Of a stretch of DNA of 64,000 bases, positions 41,150-49,552 are shown piece after piece. Source of the stretch: Pseudomonas canadensis (GTDB lineage Bacteria; Pseudomonadota; Gammaproteobacteria; Pseudomonadales; Pseudomonadaceae); contig NZ_AYTD01000014.1 in the NCBI RefSeq assembly GCF_000503215.1, positions 266,515 to 330,514 on the forward strand, in the 5' to 3' direction. The position numbers and the translations under genes are program-made. The notes beneath the pieces are model-generated. The model had not been told where the DNA came from, searched no databases, and saw only the letters and a program-made list of their open reading frames with translations. The first letter of the stretch is position 1, and each line of letters starts with the position of its first letter.

Positions 41150-42259
41150 TCAGCCGCGCGCGATCAGCGCTGCGTCAGCCGCGACCTTTTCGGCCGCTTT
41201 CTCGCGGATCAGCTTTTCCAGCTCATCCACCAGATTGTCATTCGTCAACTTCTGCGACGGCTTGCCGTCGATGTAGATCAGGTTCGGCGTACCACCGGTC
41301 AGGCCCACATGGGCCTCTTTGGCCTCGCCCGGCCCGTTGACCACGCAACCGATCACTGCAACATCCAGCGGCACCAGCAGGTCTTCAAGGCGCAATTCCA
41401 AGTCGTTCATGGTTTTAACCACGTCGAAGTTCTGCCGCGAGCAGCTCGGGCAGGCAATGAAATTGATGCCACGGGAACGCAAACGCAGGGATTTGAGAAT
41501 GTCGTAACCGACTTTCACTTCCTCTACAGGGTCTGCTGCCAGCGAGATGCGGATAGTATCGCCAATCCCTTCGGCGAGCAGCATACCGAGACCTACCGCA
41601 GATTTCACTGTGCCTGAGCGTAAACCGCCCGCTTCAGTAATACCCAGGTGCAACGGCTGCACAATTTCCTTGGCCAGCAGGCGGTAGGCTTCTACCGCCA
41701 TGAACACGTCGGAGGCCTTTACGCTGACCTTGAAGTCCTGGAAATTCAGGCGTTCAAGGTGCTCAACGTGGCGCAGCGCCGATTCAACCAGCGCCGCTGG
41801 GGTAGGTTCGCCGTATTTCTTTTGCAGGTCTTTTTCCAGGGAACCGGCGTTGACGCCGATACGGATTGGAATGCCACGGTCGCGAGCCGCATCAACCACC
41901 GCACGCACACGGTCTTCACGACCGATGTTGCCCGGGTTGATACGCAGGCAGTCCACACCCAGCTCTGCCACGCGCAATGCGATCTTGTAGTCGAAGTGAA
42001 TATCAGCAACCAATGGCACCTTGACCAATTGCTTGATGCGGCCAAAGGCTTCGGCAGCATCCATGTCCGGCACGGAGACGCGCACGATGTCCACGCCGGC
42101 TGCTTCCAGACGGTTGATCTGGGCAACCGTGGCGGCCACATCATTGGTGTCGCTGTTGGTCATGCTTTGTACCGCGATGGGGGCATCGCCACCCACCGGC
42201 ACCGAGCCGACCCAGATCTTGCGCGATACGCGACGTTTGATTGGAGATTCGCCGTGCAT
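41150..42259 (-). CDS. ispG: 4-hydroxy-3-methylbut-2-enyl diphosphate synthase
   Basis: The 369-residue iron-sulfur enzyme of the MEP isoprenoid pathway converts MEcPP to HMBPP. The 4Fe-4S ligands lie in FIACPSCSRQNFDV and IGCVVNGPGEA. The TIM barrel contains GADIVRVSV-like and ADIHFDYKIAL motifs. It is two bases from rodZ. Confidence 0.96.
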   Translation of the reverse strand: MHGESPIKRRVSRKIWVGSVPVGGDAPIAVQSMTNSDTNDVAATVAQINRLEAAGVDIVRVSVPDMDAAEAFGRIKQLVKVPLVADIHFDYKIALRVAELGVDCLRINPGNIGREDRVRAVVDAARDRGIPIRIGVNAGSLEKDLQKKYGEPTPAALVESALRHVEHLERLNFQDFKVSVKASDVFMAVEAYRLLAKEIVQPLHLGITEAGGLRSGTVKSAVGLGMLLAEGIGDTIRISLAADPVEEVKVGYDILKSLRLRSRGINFIACPSCSRQNFDVVKTMNDLELRLEDLLVPLDVAVIGCVVNGPGEAKEAHVGLTGGTPNLIYIDGKPSQKLTNDNLVDELEKLIREKAAEKVAADAALIARG

Positions 42260-42261
42260 GA

Positions 42262-43245
42262 CTATTGTCCCAACTTCAGGCGAGCGGTCTCGCCACTGGT
42301 GAACGGCGCTACGTCCACAGGCTGGCCGTTGTAGGCCACTTGCGCGCCACGGGCAAAGCCCAGACGCAGCGTCAAAGGAGGCTTGCCGCCCTGGTCGAGC
42401 GTATCTCCCTTACGCTTCAGACCGCTGAACAGCACTTTGCCGTTGCCATCGGTGACTTGCGTCCAGCAGTCAGCGATGAAGGTAATCTGTACACGGCCAT
42501 CACCGGCGATCAACGCTGGGGTGGTGGGCGGCGAAATCGCAGGGGCAGCAGGAGCGGCTGGAGCCGGAGTCGCTGGCGTCTGCACTGGAGCGGCCGGAGT
42601 GTGAGCCGGGGCAGCAGGCGTTGCAGGAGCCGGCGCGGCAGCAGTCGCGGCTGGCGCGGTTTCCGGTGCGGCTGGCTGCTCGGTGGCAGCCGGTGCTTCC
42701 GGCGCGGCCTGGCTTTCGGCAACGGCCTGGTCTTCCGGCTCATCCAGCGGGTGAATCTGGGTGGTACCGTCAGCGCTCTCGACTTCGACGTGCTCCATTG
42801 CGTTGCTGGTCAAGTCCTTGGCCCGCTGGGAGGTCTGGTCTTGCCACCAGACGAAACCGCCACCAATGACCGCGATCAGCAGCAACAGGCTGACAATTCG
42901 CAAAATCGTGTGGGAAACCCGCACCGGCTCTTCGATGCGCCCCAGGCCGTGGACATTGCTGCCCTGGGAGTCGGTGCCGGTAAATTGGTCGAATTCCTGG
43001 ACCAGTATGGCTTGGTCGATACCCAGCAATTTGGCATAGGCACGGATATAGCCGCGGGCAAAGGTGTGCCCAGGCAGCTTATCGAACGCGCCAGCTTCCA
43101 AGTTGCCCAGGGACGTCGTGGTCAAATTGAGCTTGAGGGCCACTTCCGCCAGCGACCAACCATTGCTTTCGCGGGCCTGGCGCAAGGTGTCGCCTGGGTT
43201 TACGCGATTAGCTGCTACAACTTCCGGGTGCGCCGCTTTCATCAT
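42262..43245 (-). CDS. rodZ: Cytoskeletal cell-shape protein RodZ
   Basis: The 327-residue protein has a cytoplasmic helix-turn-helix of the XRE type (about 15-85; LAEVALKLNLTTTSLGNLE), one membrane segment (about 110-130, ILRIVSLLLLIAVIGGGFVW) and a Pro/Ala-rich linker (about 175-245). A periplasmic beta domain (about 250-325) carries ITFIADCWTQVTDGNGKVLF. It links MreB to the elongation machinery. The ATG at 43245 overlaps the pilW stop by four bases; an ATG three bases later is equally possible. Confidence 0.92.
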   Translation of the reverse strand: MMKAAHPEVVAANRVNPGDTLRQARESNGWSLAEVALKLNLTTTSLGNLEAGAFDKLPGHTFARGYIRAYAKLLGIDQAILVQEFDQFTGTDSQGSNVHGLGRIEEPVRVSHTILRIVSLLLLIAVIGGGFVWWQDQTSQRAKDLTSNAMEHVEVESADGTTQIHPLDEPEDQAVAESQAAPEAPAATEQPAAPETAPAATAAAPAPATPAAPAHTPAAPVQTPATPAPAAPAAPAISPPTTPALIAGDGRVQITFIADCWTQVTDGNGKVLFSGLKRKGDTLDQGGKPPLTLRLGFARGAQVAYNGQPVDVAPFTSGETARLKLGQ

Positions 43246-44000
43246 TGCTCCGACAGGTATTGCTGATATTCCGGCGTACCGGGATAGAGTCGTTCGAGTT
43301 GCTGGCCAAAACGTGCGGCCGTGTCGCGTTCTTCATGAACCGTCGCCAGGCGCACGCCGAGCAATAGACTACGTGCATTTTGCCCACTGAGCAGGCTAAA
43401 ACGCTCGTAATAGTCACGTGCTGGCACATAATGCCTGTCATCAAAGGATATCTCAGCCATTTCGAGCAATGCCCGAGGCTGGCGACTGTTCAAATGCAGG
43501 GCTTTTTCCAGTTGCTGGCGGGCGCTGTCGCGTTGACCTAAGCGCATCGAGGTCACCCCAAGGTTCTCGAATACCCGCGAACGCTCAGGATAGAGGGTAT
43601 CAGCGCTGGCTTGCTGGAAATAAAGGGCGGCTTGGTCATAACGCTTCTGCTCGAACAGGAAGCTGCCGTAATTGTTCAGCAGCCGCGGGTCGGCAGGACG
43701 GGAGGCCAGAGCCTTGTGGAAATACTGTTCGGCCAGTTCAGGCTCGGCCTGGGCCTGGAACACCAAGGCCAGTGCGCCATTGGCGTGCGCATCATCGCTG
43801 TCCAGCTCCAAGGCTTTCTTCAGCGGCACTTTGGCCTGTTCGCTCATGCCTTGTCGAAGGTAACCCAAGCCCAGTTGCACATAGGCAACACGCGCCTCGT
43901 CACGGCCTTTACCGGTTTGCAAAGGGCTCTCATGACCCGATGAAACACAACCGGCCACGAGACCAGTAACAAGCAAAAGCAGCGCAAGGCGCAAGGGCAT
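43242..44000 (-). CDS. pilW: Type IV pilus biogenesis/stability lipoprotein PilW (PilF)
   Basis: The 252-residue lipoprotein has the lipobox LVAGC (about residue 18) and six or so TPR repeats, for example YVQLGLGYLRQGMSEQAKVP and LNNYGSFLFEQKRYDQAALY. It is the pilotin for multimerisation of the PilQ secretin. It lies between rlmN and rodZ, as in other pseudomonads. Confidence 0.92.
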   Translation of the reverse strand: MPLRLALLLLVTGLVAGCVSSGHESPLQTGKGRDEARVAYVQLGLGYLRQGMSEQAKVPLKKALELDSDDAHANGALALVFQAQAEPELAEQYFHKALASRPADPRLLNNYGSFLFEQKRYDQAALYFQQASADTLYPERSRVFENLGVTSMRLGQRDSARQQLEKALHLNSRQPRALLEMAEISFDDRHYVPARDYYERFSLLSGQNARSLLLGVRLATVHEERDTAARFGQQLERLYPGTPEYQQYLSEQ

Positions 44001-44012
44001 AGAGATCCTCTC

Positions 44013-45161
44013 TCAGATTCGATTCACAGCAATCAGCGGCAGATCGTCGGGGGAGTTCAACTCACGCCCGGCAATATAACGCTCGCTGCGGCGGGTGCGG
44101 TCCATCACCTGCCCTACCAATTGGCCACAGGCGGCGTCGATATCTTCACCACGGGTGGTGCGCACGGTGACGTTGTAGCCGGCCTGGTGCAGTTGATCCT
44201 GGAAACGGCGGATAGCGTTGTTGCTCGGCCGCTCGTAGCCAGAATGTGGAAACGGGTTAAACGGAATCAGGTTGATCTTGCACGGGGTGTTCTTGAGCAA
44301 CTCGATCATCTCGACCGCGTGTTCGACCTTGTCGTTGATGTCCTTGAGCAGGGTGTACTCAATGGTCAACACTCGCTTCTCGCCCAACGTTGCCATATAG
44401 CGCTGGCAAGATTCGAGCAGCATCTTAAGCGGATACTTCTTGTTGATTGGCACCAATTGGTTACGCAATGCGTCATTCGGTGCATGCAGCGACAACGCCA
44501 GGGAGACGTCGATGTACTTGGCCAGCTCATCGATCATCGGTACCACGCCGGAGGTCGACAGGGTCACACGGCGCTTGGAGATGCCGTAGCCCAGGTCGTC
44601 CATCATCAGGTGCATGGCCGAAATGACGTTATCGAAGTTCAGCAGCGGCTCACCCATGCCCATCATCACCACGTTGGTGATGGCACGGTCGACGGTCGCC
44701 GGGACGCTGCCAAAGGATTTGTTGGCAATCCACACCTGGCCGATCACTTCGGCGGCGGTGAGGTTGCTATTGAAGCCTTGCTTGCCGGTGGAGCAGAAAC
44801 TGCAGTCCAGGGCACAGCCTGCCTGGGACGAAACGCACAAGGTGCCACGTTTGCCCTGGGGAATGTACACAGTCTCGACGCAGCTGCCGGACGCCACGCG
44901 CACCACCCACTTGCGGGTGCCGTCGCTGGAGATGTCCTCGCTGACCACTTCGGGACCACGGACCTCAGCAATGGCCTTGAGCTTGTCGCGCAGGGCCTTG
45001 CTGACGTTCGTCATGGCATCGAAATCGTCGACGCCAAAGTGGTGAATCCACTTCATTACCTGACCGGCACGGAAACGCTTCTCCCCGATTGAGTCGAAGA
45101 ATTTCTCCATTTCCGGCTGGGTCAGACCCAGCAGGTTGGTTTTAACAGTCGATGTAGTCAT
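44013..45161 (-). CDS. rlmN: 23S rRNA (A2503-C2) / tRNA (A37-C2) methyltransferase RlmN
   Basis: The 382-residue radical SAM enzyme has the cluster motif CALDCSFCSTG (CxxxCxxC) and the methyl-carrying cysteine near the end in DIDAACGQLVG. It methylates C2 of A2503 in 23S rRNA and A37 of some tRNAs. It starts 29 bases after the ndk stop. Confidence 0.96.
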   Translation of the reverse strand: MTTSTVKTNLLGLTQPEMEKFFDSIGEKRFRAGQVMKWIHHFGVDDFDAMTNVSKALRDKLKAIAEVRGPEVVSEDISSDGTRKWVVRVASGSCVETVYIPQGKRGTLCVSSQAGCALDCSFCSTGKQGFNSNLTAAEVIGQVWIANKSFGSVPATVDRAITNVVMMGMGEPLLNFDNVISAMHLMMDDLGYGISKRRVTLSTSGVVPMIDELAKYIDVSLALSLHAPNDALRNQLVPINKKYPLKMLLESCQRYMATLGEKRVLTIEYTLLKDINDKVEHAVEMIELLKNTPCKINLIPFNPFPHSGYERPSNNAIRRFQDQLHQAGYNVTVRTTRGEDIDAACGQLVGQVMDRTRRSERYIAGRELNSPDDLPLIAVNRI

Positions 45162-45190
45162 GGATTCACCCTCACTCTTTAAGCCGATGC

Positions 45191-45616
45191 TTAGCGAGCG
45201 GTTACTTCAGTAGCAGCGAAAAAGTACGAGATTTCGCGAGCAGCGGCAGCTTCGGAGTCCGAGCCGTGTACAGCGTTGGCGTCGATGGATTCAGCGAAGT
45301 CAGCACGGATAGTGCCGGCAGCAGCTTCTTTAGGGTTGGTAGCGCCCATCAGCTCACGGTTCAGAGCGATAGCGTTTTCGCCTTCCAGAACCTGAACAAC
45401 AACAGGACCGGAGATCATGAAGGCAACCAGGTCGCCGAAGAAACCACGAGCGCTGTGCTCAGCGTAGAAGCCTTCAGCTTCGGCTTTGGACAGTTGCTTG
45501 AGTTTCGAAGCTACAACCTTCAGGCCGGCTTTTTCGAAACGAGTGGTGATCTCGCCGATGACGTTTTTTGCAACAGCGTCAGGCTTGATGATGGAGAAAG
45601 TACGTTGAACAGCCAT
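45191..45616 (-). CDS. ndk: Nucleoside diphosphate kinase
   Basis: The 141-residue protein is of standard NDK length, with the phospho-histidine in NAVHGSDS (about residue 117) and the N-terminal RTFSIIKPDAV. It balances NTP pools by transfer from ATP. Its likely promoter lies in the loop of the preceding terminator. Confidence 0.97.
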   Translation of the reverse strand: MAVQRTFSIIKPDAVAKNVIGEITTRFEKAGLKVVASKLKQLSKAEAEGFYAEHSARGFFGDLVAFMISGPVVVQVLEGENAIALNRELMGATNPKEAAAGTIRADFAESIDANAVHGSDSEAAAAREISYFFAATEVTAR

Positions 45617-45652
45617 GGTGTAACTCCAGAAACGGTAATTTACGAAAAATTA

Positions 45653-45675
45653 AACCCGCGAATTATACGCGGGTT
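45653..45675 (-). terminator. isc operon terminator with nested ndk -10 element
   Basis: AACCCGCG (45653-45660) pairs with CGCGGGTT (45668-45675). On the minus strand the stem is followed by TAATTTTTC. The loop and stem edge contain TATAAT, a plausible -10 for ndk, although no convincing -35 is seen. Confidence 0.65.
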
Positions 45676-45708
45676 ATTGGGTATTGCCTAACTGCGTAAA
45701 AAGGCGGC

Positions 45709-45909
45709 TCAGTCTGCTTCTTCGATCCACAGGCCTTGAATCGCCTCCAGGACCTTCTCGCCACCCCGATCAGGGATGTCATCGAAGTCCGGCAGCTCCA
45801 TCACCAGATTGCGCAGCTTGACGAAGTTGACAGTCAGAGGATTGACCTCCGGATGAGCTTCAGCAAGTTGTATAGCGATTTCTTGTACATCAACCCATTT
45901 CAGGCTCAT
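45709..45909 (-). CDS. iscX: Fe-S assembly protein IscX
   Basis: The 66-residue acidic protein (MSLKWVDVQEIAIQLAE...) matches IscX/YfhJ, which binds IscS and iron and modulates cluster assembly. Start chosen at the family N-terminus; the open frame continues upstream into fdx. It is the last gene of the isc operon. Confidence 0.93.
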   Translation of the reverse strand: MSLKWVDVQEIAIQLAEAHPEVNPLTVNFVKLRNLVMELPDFDDIPDRGGEKVLEAIQGLWIEEAD

Positions 45910-45923
45910 GACATTTCCTTGAA

Positions 45924-46265
45924 TCAATGCGGCGCTTCGGCGGCATGGTTGAGGGAATATTTCGGAATTTCGACGGTGATGTTTTCCGTCCCGACCTTTG
46001 CTTGACAGCTTAGACGCGAAGTCGCTTCCAGGCCCCACGCGCGGTCAAGGAAGTCCTCTTCCAGCTCGTCAGCCTCTTCCAGGCTGTTGAAGCCCTCGCG
46101 GATGACGCAGTGGCACGTGGTGCAAGCGCACACACCGCCGCAGGCGCTTTCGATCTCGATGTGGTTGTCATGGGCAACTTCGAGGATGGACTTGCCGGTC
46201 TCAGCCTCCACGACCATACCGTCCGGGCAATGCTCGGCGTGTGGCAGAAAAATGACCTGCGGCAT
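45924..46265 (-). CDS. fdx: ISC-system 2Fe-2S ferredoxin
   Basis: The 113-residue adrenodoxin-type ferredoxin has cluster ligands Cys42, Cys48, Cys51 (ESACGGVCACTTC) and a fourth in RLSCQAKV (about residue 87). It donates electrons for cluster assembly on IscU. It lies three bases after the hscA stop. Confidence 0.96.
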   Translation of the reverse strand: MPQVIFLPHAEHCPDGMVVEAETGKSILEVAHDNHIEIESACGGVCACTTCHCVIREGFNSLEEADELEEDFLDRAWGLEATSRLSCQAKVGTENITVEIPKYSLNHAAEAPH

Positions 46266-46268
46266 TAA

Positions 46269-48131
46269 TTATTCCTCGATTTCATTCAGGTTGCGTCCCG
46301 CCAAGGCGGCTTTGACCGTCTGGTCCATACGACGGGCGGCAAAGGCATCGGTCACTTGGGACAGGCGCTTGGTCTGTTGCTCGATGGCATAACCATCGTC
46401 GCCTTTCATCAGTTCGGCCAGTTCCTGCATTTGCAGGTCGATGACCATGCGCTCTTCGGCATCCAACAGGCGCTCGCCGTCAGCATCCAGCGCGCCCTGC
46501 ACCGCTTCGAGCAGGCGCCGGGCGTCGACTTGCTGCTCACGCAATACCCGGGCGACCTTGTCGTCACCGGCATATTGGAACGAGTCCTTGAGCATCTTGG
46601 CGATTTCACCGTCGGTGAGGCCGTAGGACGGCTTGACCTGGATGCTCGCCTCAACGCCTGAGCCCAGCTCGCGCGCGGCCACATTCAACAGGCCATCGGC
46701 GTCAACCTGGAAGGTCACGCGAATCTTCGCCGCACCCGCCACCATCGCCGGAATGCCGCGCAATTCAAAGCGCGCCAGGGAGCGGCAGTCGCTGATCAGC
46801 TCGCGCTCACCTTGCAACACGTGAATCATCATGGCCGTCTGGCCATCTTTGTAAGTAGTGAAGTCCTGGGCGCGGGCGACGGGGATGGTGGTGTTGCGTG
46901 GAATCACCTTCTCCATCAAGCCACCCATGGTTTCGAGACCCAGGGACAGTGGGATCACGTCGAGCAGAAGCAGTTCGCCACCATCGCGTTTGTTACCGGC
47001 CAGGGTATCGGCCTGGATCGCAGCGCCGATGGCGACCACTTGATCCGGGTCGATTTCAGTCAGCGGCTGGCGACCGAAGGCTTCGGCGACGGCTTCACGC
47101 ACGCGCGGCACACGGGTGGAGCCACCGACCATGACCACGGCGCCGACATCTTCCAGCTCGATACCGGAATCGCGCACCGCGCGGCGGCAGGCTTTCAGGC
47201 TGCGGGCAACCATCGGTTCGATCAACGCATCGAAGGCTTCGCGCGTCAGTTGGGCCGACCAGTTGCCGTAGGAAACTTCAACACTTGCAGCATCGGTCAG
47301 CGCTTCCTTGGCCGCGCAAGCAGTTTGCAGCAGGTTGCGCTGCGCGCCCGGGTCCAGGTCGGCAGACAAGCCGGCGCTGCTGATGATCCAGCCCGCAATG
47401 GCGTGGTCGAAGTCATCGCCGCCCAGGGCGCTGTCGCCGCCGGTCGCGAGCACTTCGAAGACGCCGCCGGTCAGGCGCAGGATAGAAATATCAAAGGTGC
47501 CGCCGCCCAGGTCGTAAATAGCGACAAGGCCTTCGGCGTGCTGGTCCAGGCCATAAGCCACGGCCGCCGCAGTCGGTTCGTTGAGCAGGCGCAGTACGTT
47601 CAGGCCGGCGAGTTTTGCCGCGTCCTTGGTGGCCTGGCGCTGAGCGTCATCGAAATAAGCCGGAACGGTGATTACGGCACCGACCAGTTCGCCGCCCAGG
47701 GTTTTCTCCGCGCGTTGGCGCAGCACCTTGAGGATATCGGCCGACACTTCCACCGGGCTTTTCGGGCCCTGGATGGTGTCGATGAACGGCATGTGGGATT
47801 CACCGCCAACAAAGCGGTATGGCAGTTGGTCGCCCAATTGCTTGACGTCGGACAGACCACGACCCATCAAGCGCTTGACCGACAGCACAGTGTTCAGAGG
47901 ATCGCTAGAGGCTGCCAGCTTGGCTGACTCACCGACTTCGGTGCGATCAGCGTGATAACGCACGGCGGACGGCAGGATCACCTGGCCATCAGCGTCGGGC
48001 AACGGCTCGGACAGGCCGCTGCGCAAGGCAGCAACCAGGGAATTGGTGGTGCCCAGGTCAATCCCGACCGCCAGGCGACGCTGGTGCGGTTGAGGGCTTT
48101 GGCCGGGTTCGGCGATTTGCAGTAGGGCCAT
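46269..48131 (-). CDS. hscA: Hsp70-type chaperone HscA
   Basis: The 620-residue specialised Hsp70 for Fe-S transfer from IscU has the N-terminal GIDLGTTNSLVAAL, IYDLGGGTFDISIL and VMVGGSTRVPRV in the ATPase domain, and a C-terminal substrate domain (about 390-620). It works with HscB, encoded 53 bases upstream in the operon. Confidence 0.96.
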   Translation of the reverse strand: MALLQIAEPGQSPQPHQRRLAVGIDLGTTNSLVAALRSGLSEPLPDADGQVILPSAVRYHADRTEVGESAKLAASSDPLNTVLSVKRLMGRGLSDVKQLGDQLPYRFVGGESHMPFIDTIQGPKSPVEVSADILKVLRQRAEKTLGGELVGAVITVPAYFDDAQRQATKDAAKLAGLNVLRLLNEPTAAAVAYGLDQHAEGLVAIYDLGGGTFDISILRLTGGVFEVLATGGDSALGGDDFDHAIAGWIISSAGLSADLDPGAQRNLLQTACAAKEALTDAASVEVSYGNWSAQLTREAFDALIEPMVARSLKACRRAVRDSGIELEDVGAVVMVGGSTRVPRVREAVAEAFGRQPLTEIDPDQVVAIGAAIQADTLAGNKRDGGELLLLDVIPLSLGLETMGGLMEKVIPRNTTIPVARAQDFTTYKDGQTAMMIHVLQGERELISDCRSLARFELRGIPAMVAGAAKIRVTFQVDADGLLNVAARELGSGVEASIQVKPSYGLTDGEIAKMLKDSFQYAGDDKVARVLREQQVDARRLLEAVQGALDADGERLLDAEERMVIDLQMQELAELMKGDDGYAIEQQTKRLSQVTDAFAARRMDQTVKAALAGRNLNEIEE

Positions 48132-48184
48132 GGTAATCAGGTCTTATCTGTCTATCAGGCGTGCATCACGGGCAGCACACTGGG

Positions 48185-48706
48185 TTAATCGTCGAGGCGC
48201 TCTTCTAGCTGGCGCACTTCGTAGGTGAGCTTGTCGAGGAACTGCATGCGCCGCATCAGGCGTTCGGCCTGTTCACGTTGCGCAGCATCATCCCAACAGG
48301 CTGCGAAGCTTTCGTTGAGTTCATCCTGGGCCGTTTTCAGACGACGCTTGAAGACTGCGACGCCGGCCAGATCGGCTTCGTCCTGCAAGTCTTCGAGTTC
48401 TTCGCGCCACTGCATCTGCTGCATCAAGAAGTCCGGGTCGTGAACCGTGACTTCCAGCGGCAACTCGCCACCATTCATCGCGAGCAGGTAACGCGCGCGC
48501 TTGGGGGGGCTTTTGAGCGTCTGATAGGCTTCGTTGAGGCTGGCCGATTGCTCCAGCGCCAGGCGTTGCTCACGCTCGGAGGCGTCAGCAAAGCGGTCCG
48601 GATGCACGCCACGCGCCAGTTCTCGGTAGCGCGTGGCAAGCTGCTCAAGGTCCAGCCGAAAGCTCGGCTGCAGCTCGAATAAAGCGAAATGACAAGGAGT
48701 ACCCAC
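48185..48706 (-). CDS. hscB: J-domain co-chaperone HscB
   Basis: The 173-residue protein has an N-terminal J domain with the HPD motif (ARGVHPDRFADAS) and a C-terminal three-helix IscU-binding domain. The open frame reaches 48745, but the GTG at 48706, preceded by GAGG, gives GTPCHFALFEL, the usual family start. Confidence 0.93.
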   Translation of the reverse strand: MGTPCHFALFELQPSFRLDLEQLATRYRELARGVHPDRFADASEREQRLALEQSASLNEAYQTLKSPPKRARYLLAMNGGELPLEVTVHDPDFLMQQMQWREELEDLQDEADLAGVAVFKRRLKTAQDELNESFAACWDDAAQREQAERLMRRMQFLDKLTYEVRQLEERLDD

Positions 48707-48714
48707 GAATAGCC

Positions 48715-49038
48715 TCAGATGTTGAAGCTTTCGCCGCAGCCACATTCACCGCGCACGTTGGGATTGTTGAACTTGAAGCCTTCGTTCAACCCTTCCTTGA
48801 CGAAATCGAGCTCGGTGCCGTCCAGGTAGGTCAGGCTTTTAGGGTCGATGATCACTTTCTCGCCGTGACTTTCGAACACCTGGTCTTCCGCAACCACTTC
48901 GTCGACAAACTCCAGCACGTAGGCAAGGCCGGAGCAGCCTGTGGTGCGAACACCCAGACGAATCCCCTCACCTTTACCGCGCCCATTCAGGGAGCGGCGA
49001 ATGTGCTGTGCAGCCGCTTCTGTCATGCTGATAGCCAT
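48715..49038 (-). CDS. iscA: Iron-sulfur assembly protein IscA
   Basis: The 107-residue A-type carrier has the three ligand cysteines in TGCSGLAYVLEF and GECGCGESF. The start MAISMTEAAAQHI at 49038 is the family start. An eight-codon upstream extension is possible but unlikely. Confidence 0.95.
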   Translation of the reverse strand: MAISMTEAAAQHIRRSLNGRGKGEGIRLGVRTTGCSGLAYVLEFVDEVVAEDQVFESHGEKVIIDPKSLTYLDGTELDFVKEGLNEGFKFNNPNVRGECGCGESFNI

Positions 49039-49066
49039 CGTTGACTCCTTACTCGTCGCCAAATGC

Positions 49067-49453
49067 TTAGATCAAGCCTTTCTTCTGCTTGTAGTCGCGA
49101 ACGGCCGCCTTGATGGCGTCTTCTGCGAGTACCGAGCAGTGGATTTTCACTGGCGGCAGGGCCAGTTCTTCGGCCAGCTGGGTGTTGCTGATGGTGACAG
49201 CCTCGTCCAGGGTCTTGCCTTTCATCCATTCGGTCGCCAGGGAGCTGGAGGCGATGGCCGAACCGCAGCCGTAGGTCTTGAACTTGGCGTCTTCGATAAC
49301 GCCAGCGTCGTTGACCTTGATCTGCAGGCGCATCACATCGCCGCACGCCGGAGCGCCGACCATGCCGGTGCCGACATCAGGGTCTTCCGCGTCCATCTTG
49401 CCGACGTTGCGCGGGTTTTCGTAGTGGTCGATGACCTTTTCGCTGTAAGCCAT
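49067..49453 (-). CDS. iscU: Fe-S cluster scaffold IscU
   Basis: The 128-residue scaffold has ligand cysteines Cys37 (GAPACGDVM), Cys63 (YGCGSAIASSS) and Cys106 (HCSVLAEDAIKAAV). The HscA-binding LPPVK motif is present. It is separated from iscS by 99 bases containing a hairpin. Confidence 0.97.
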   Translation of the reverse strand: MAYSEKVIDHYENPRNVGKMDAEDPDVGTGMVGAPACGDVMRLQIKVNDAGVIEDAKFKTYGCGSAIASSSLATEWMKGKTLDEAVTISNTQLAEELALPPVKIHCSVLAEDAIKAAVRDYKQKKGLI

Positions 49454-49491
49454 GGTACTGAATCCTCACTCATCAGGGCCGCTCTGGAACC

Positions 49492-49529
49492 CTGTAGAAA
49501 CGCCTGCGTTTTCCGCCACGTTCCTACAG
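49492..49529 (-). other. Inverted repeat in the iscS-iscU spacer
   Basis: CTGTAGAAACG (49492-49502) and CGTTCCTACAG (49519-49529) form an 11-bp stem with one mismatch. The arms resemble REP heads (CTGTAGGA), so it may be a decayed REP, and it may also stabilise part of the operon mRNA. Confidence 0.6.
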
Positions 49530-49552
49530 AGCTTGGGTGGCGGCTTCTATAT

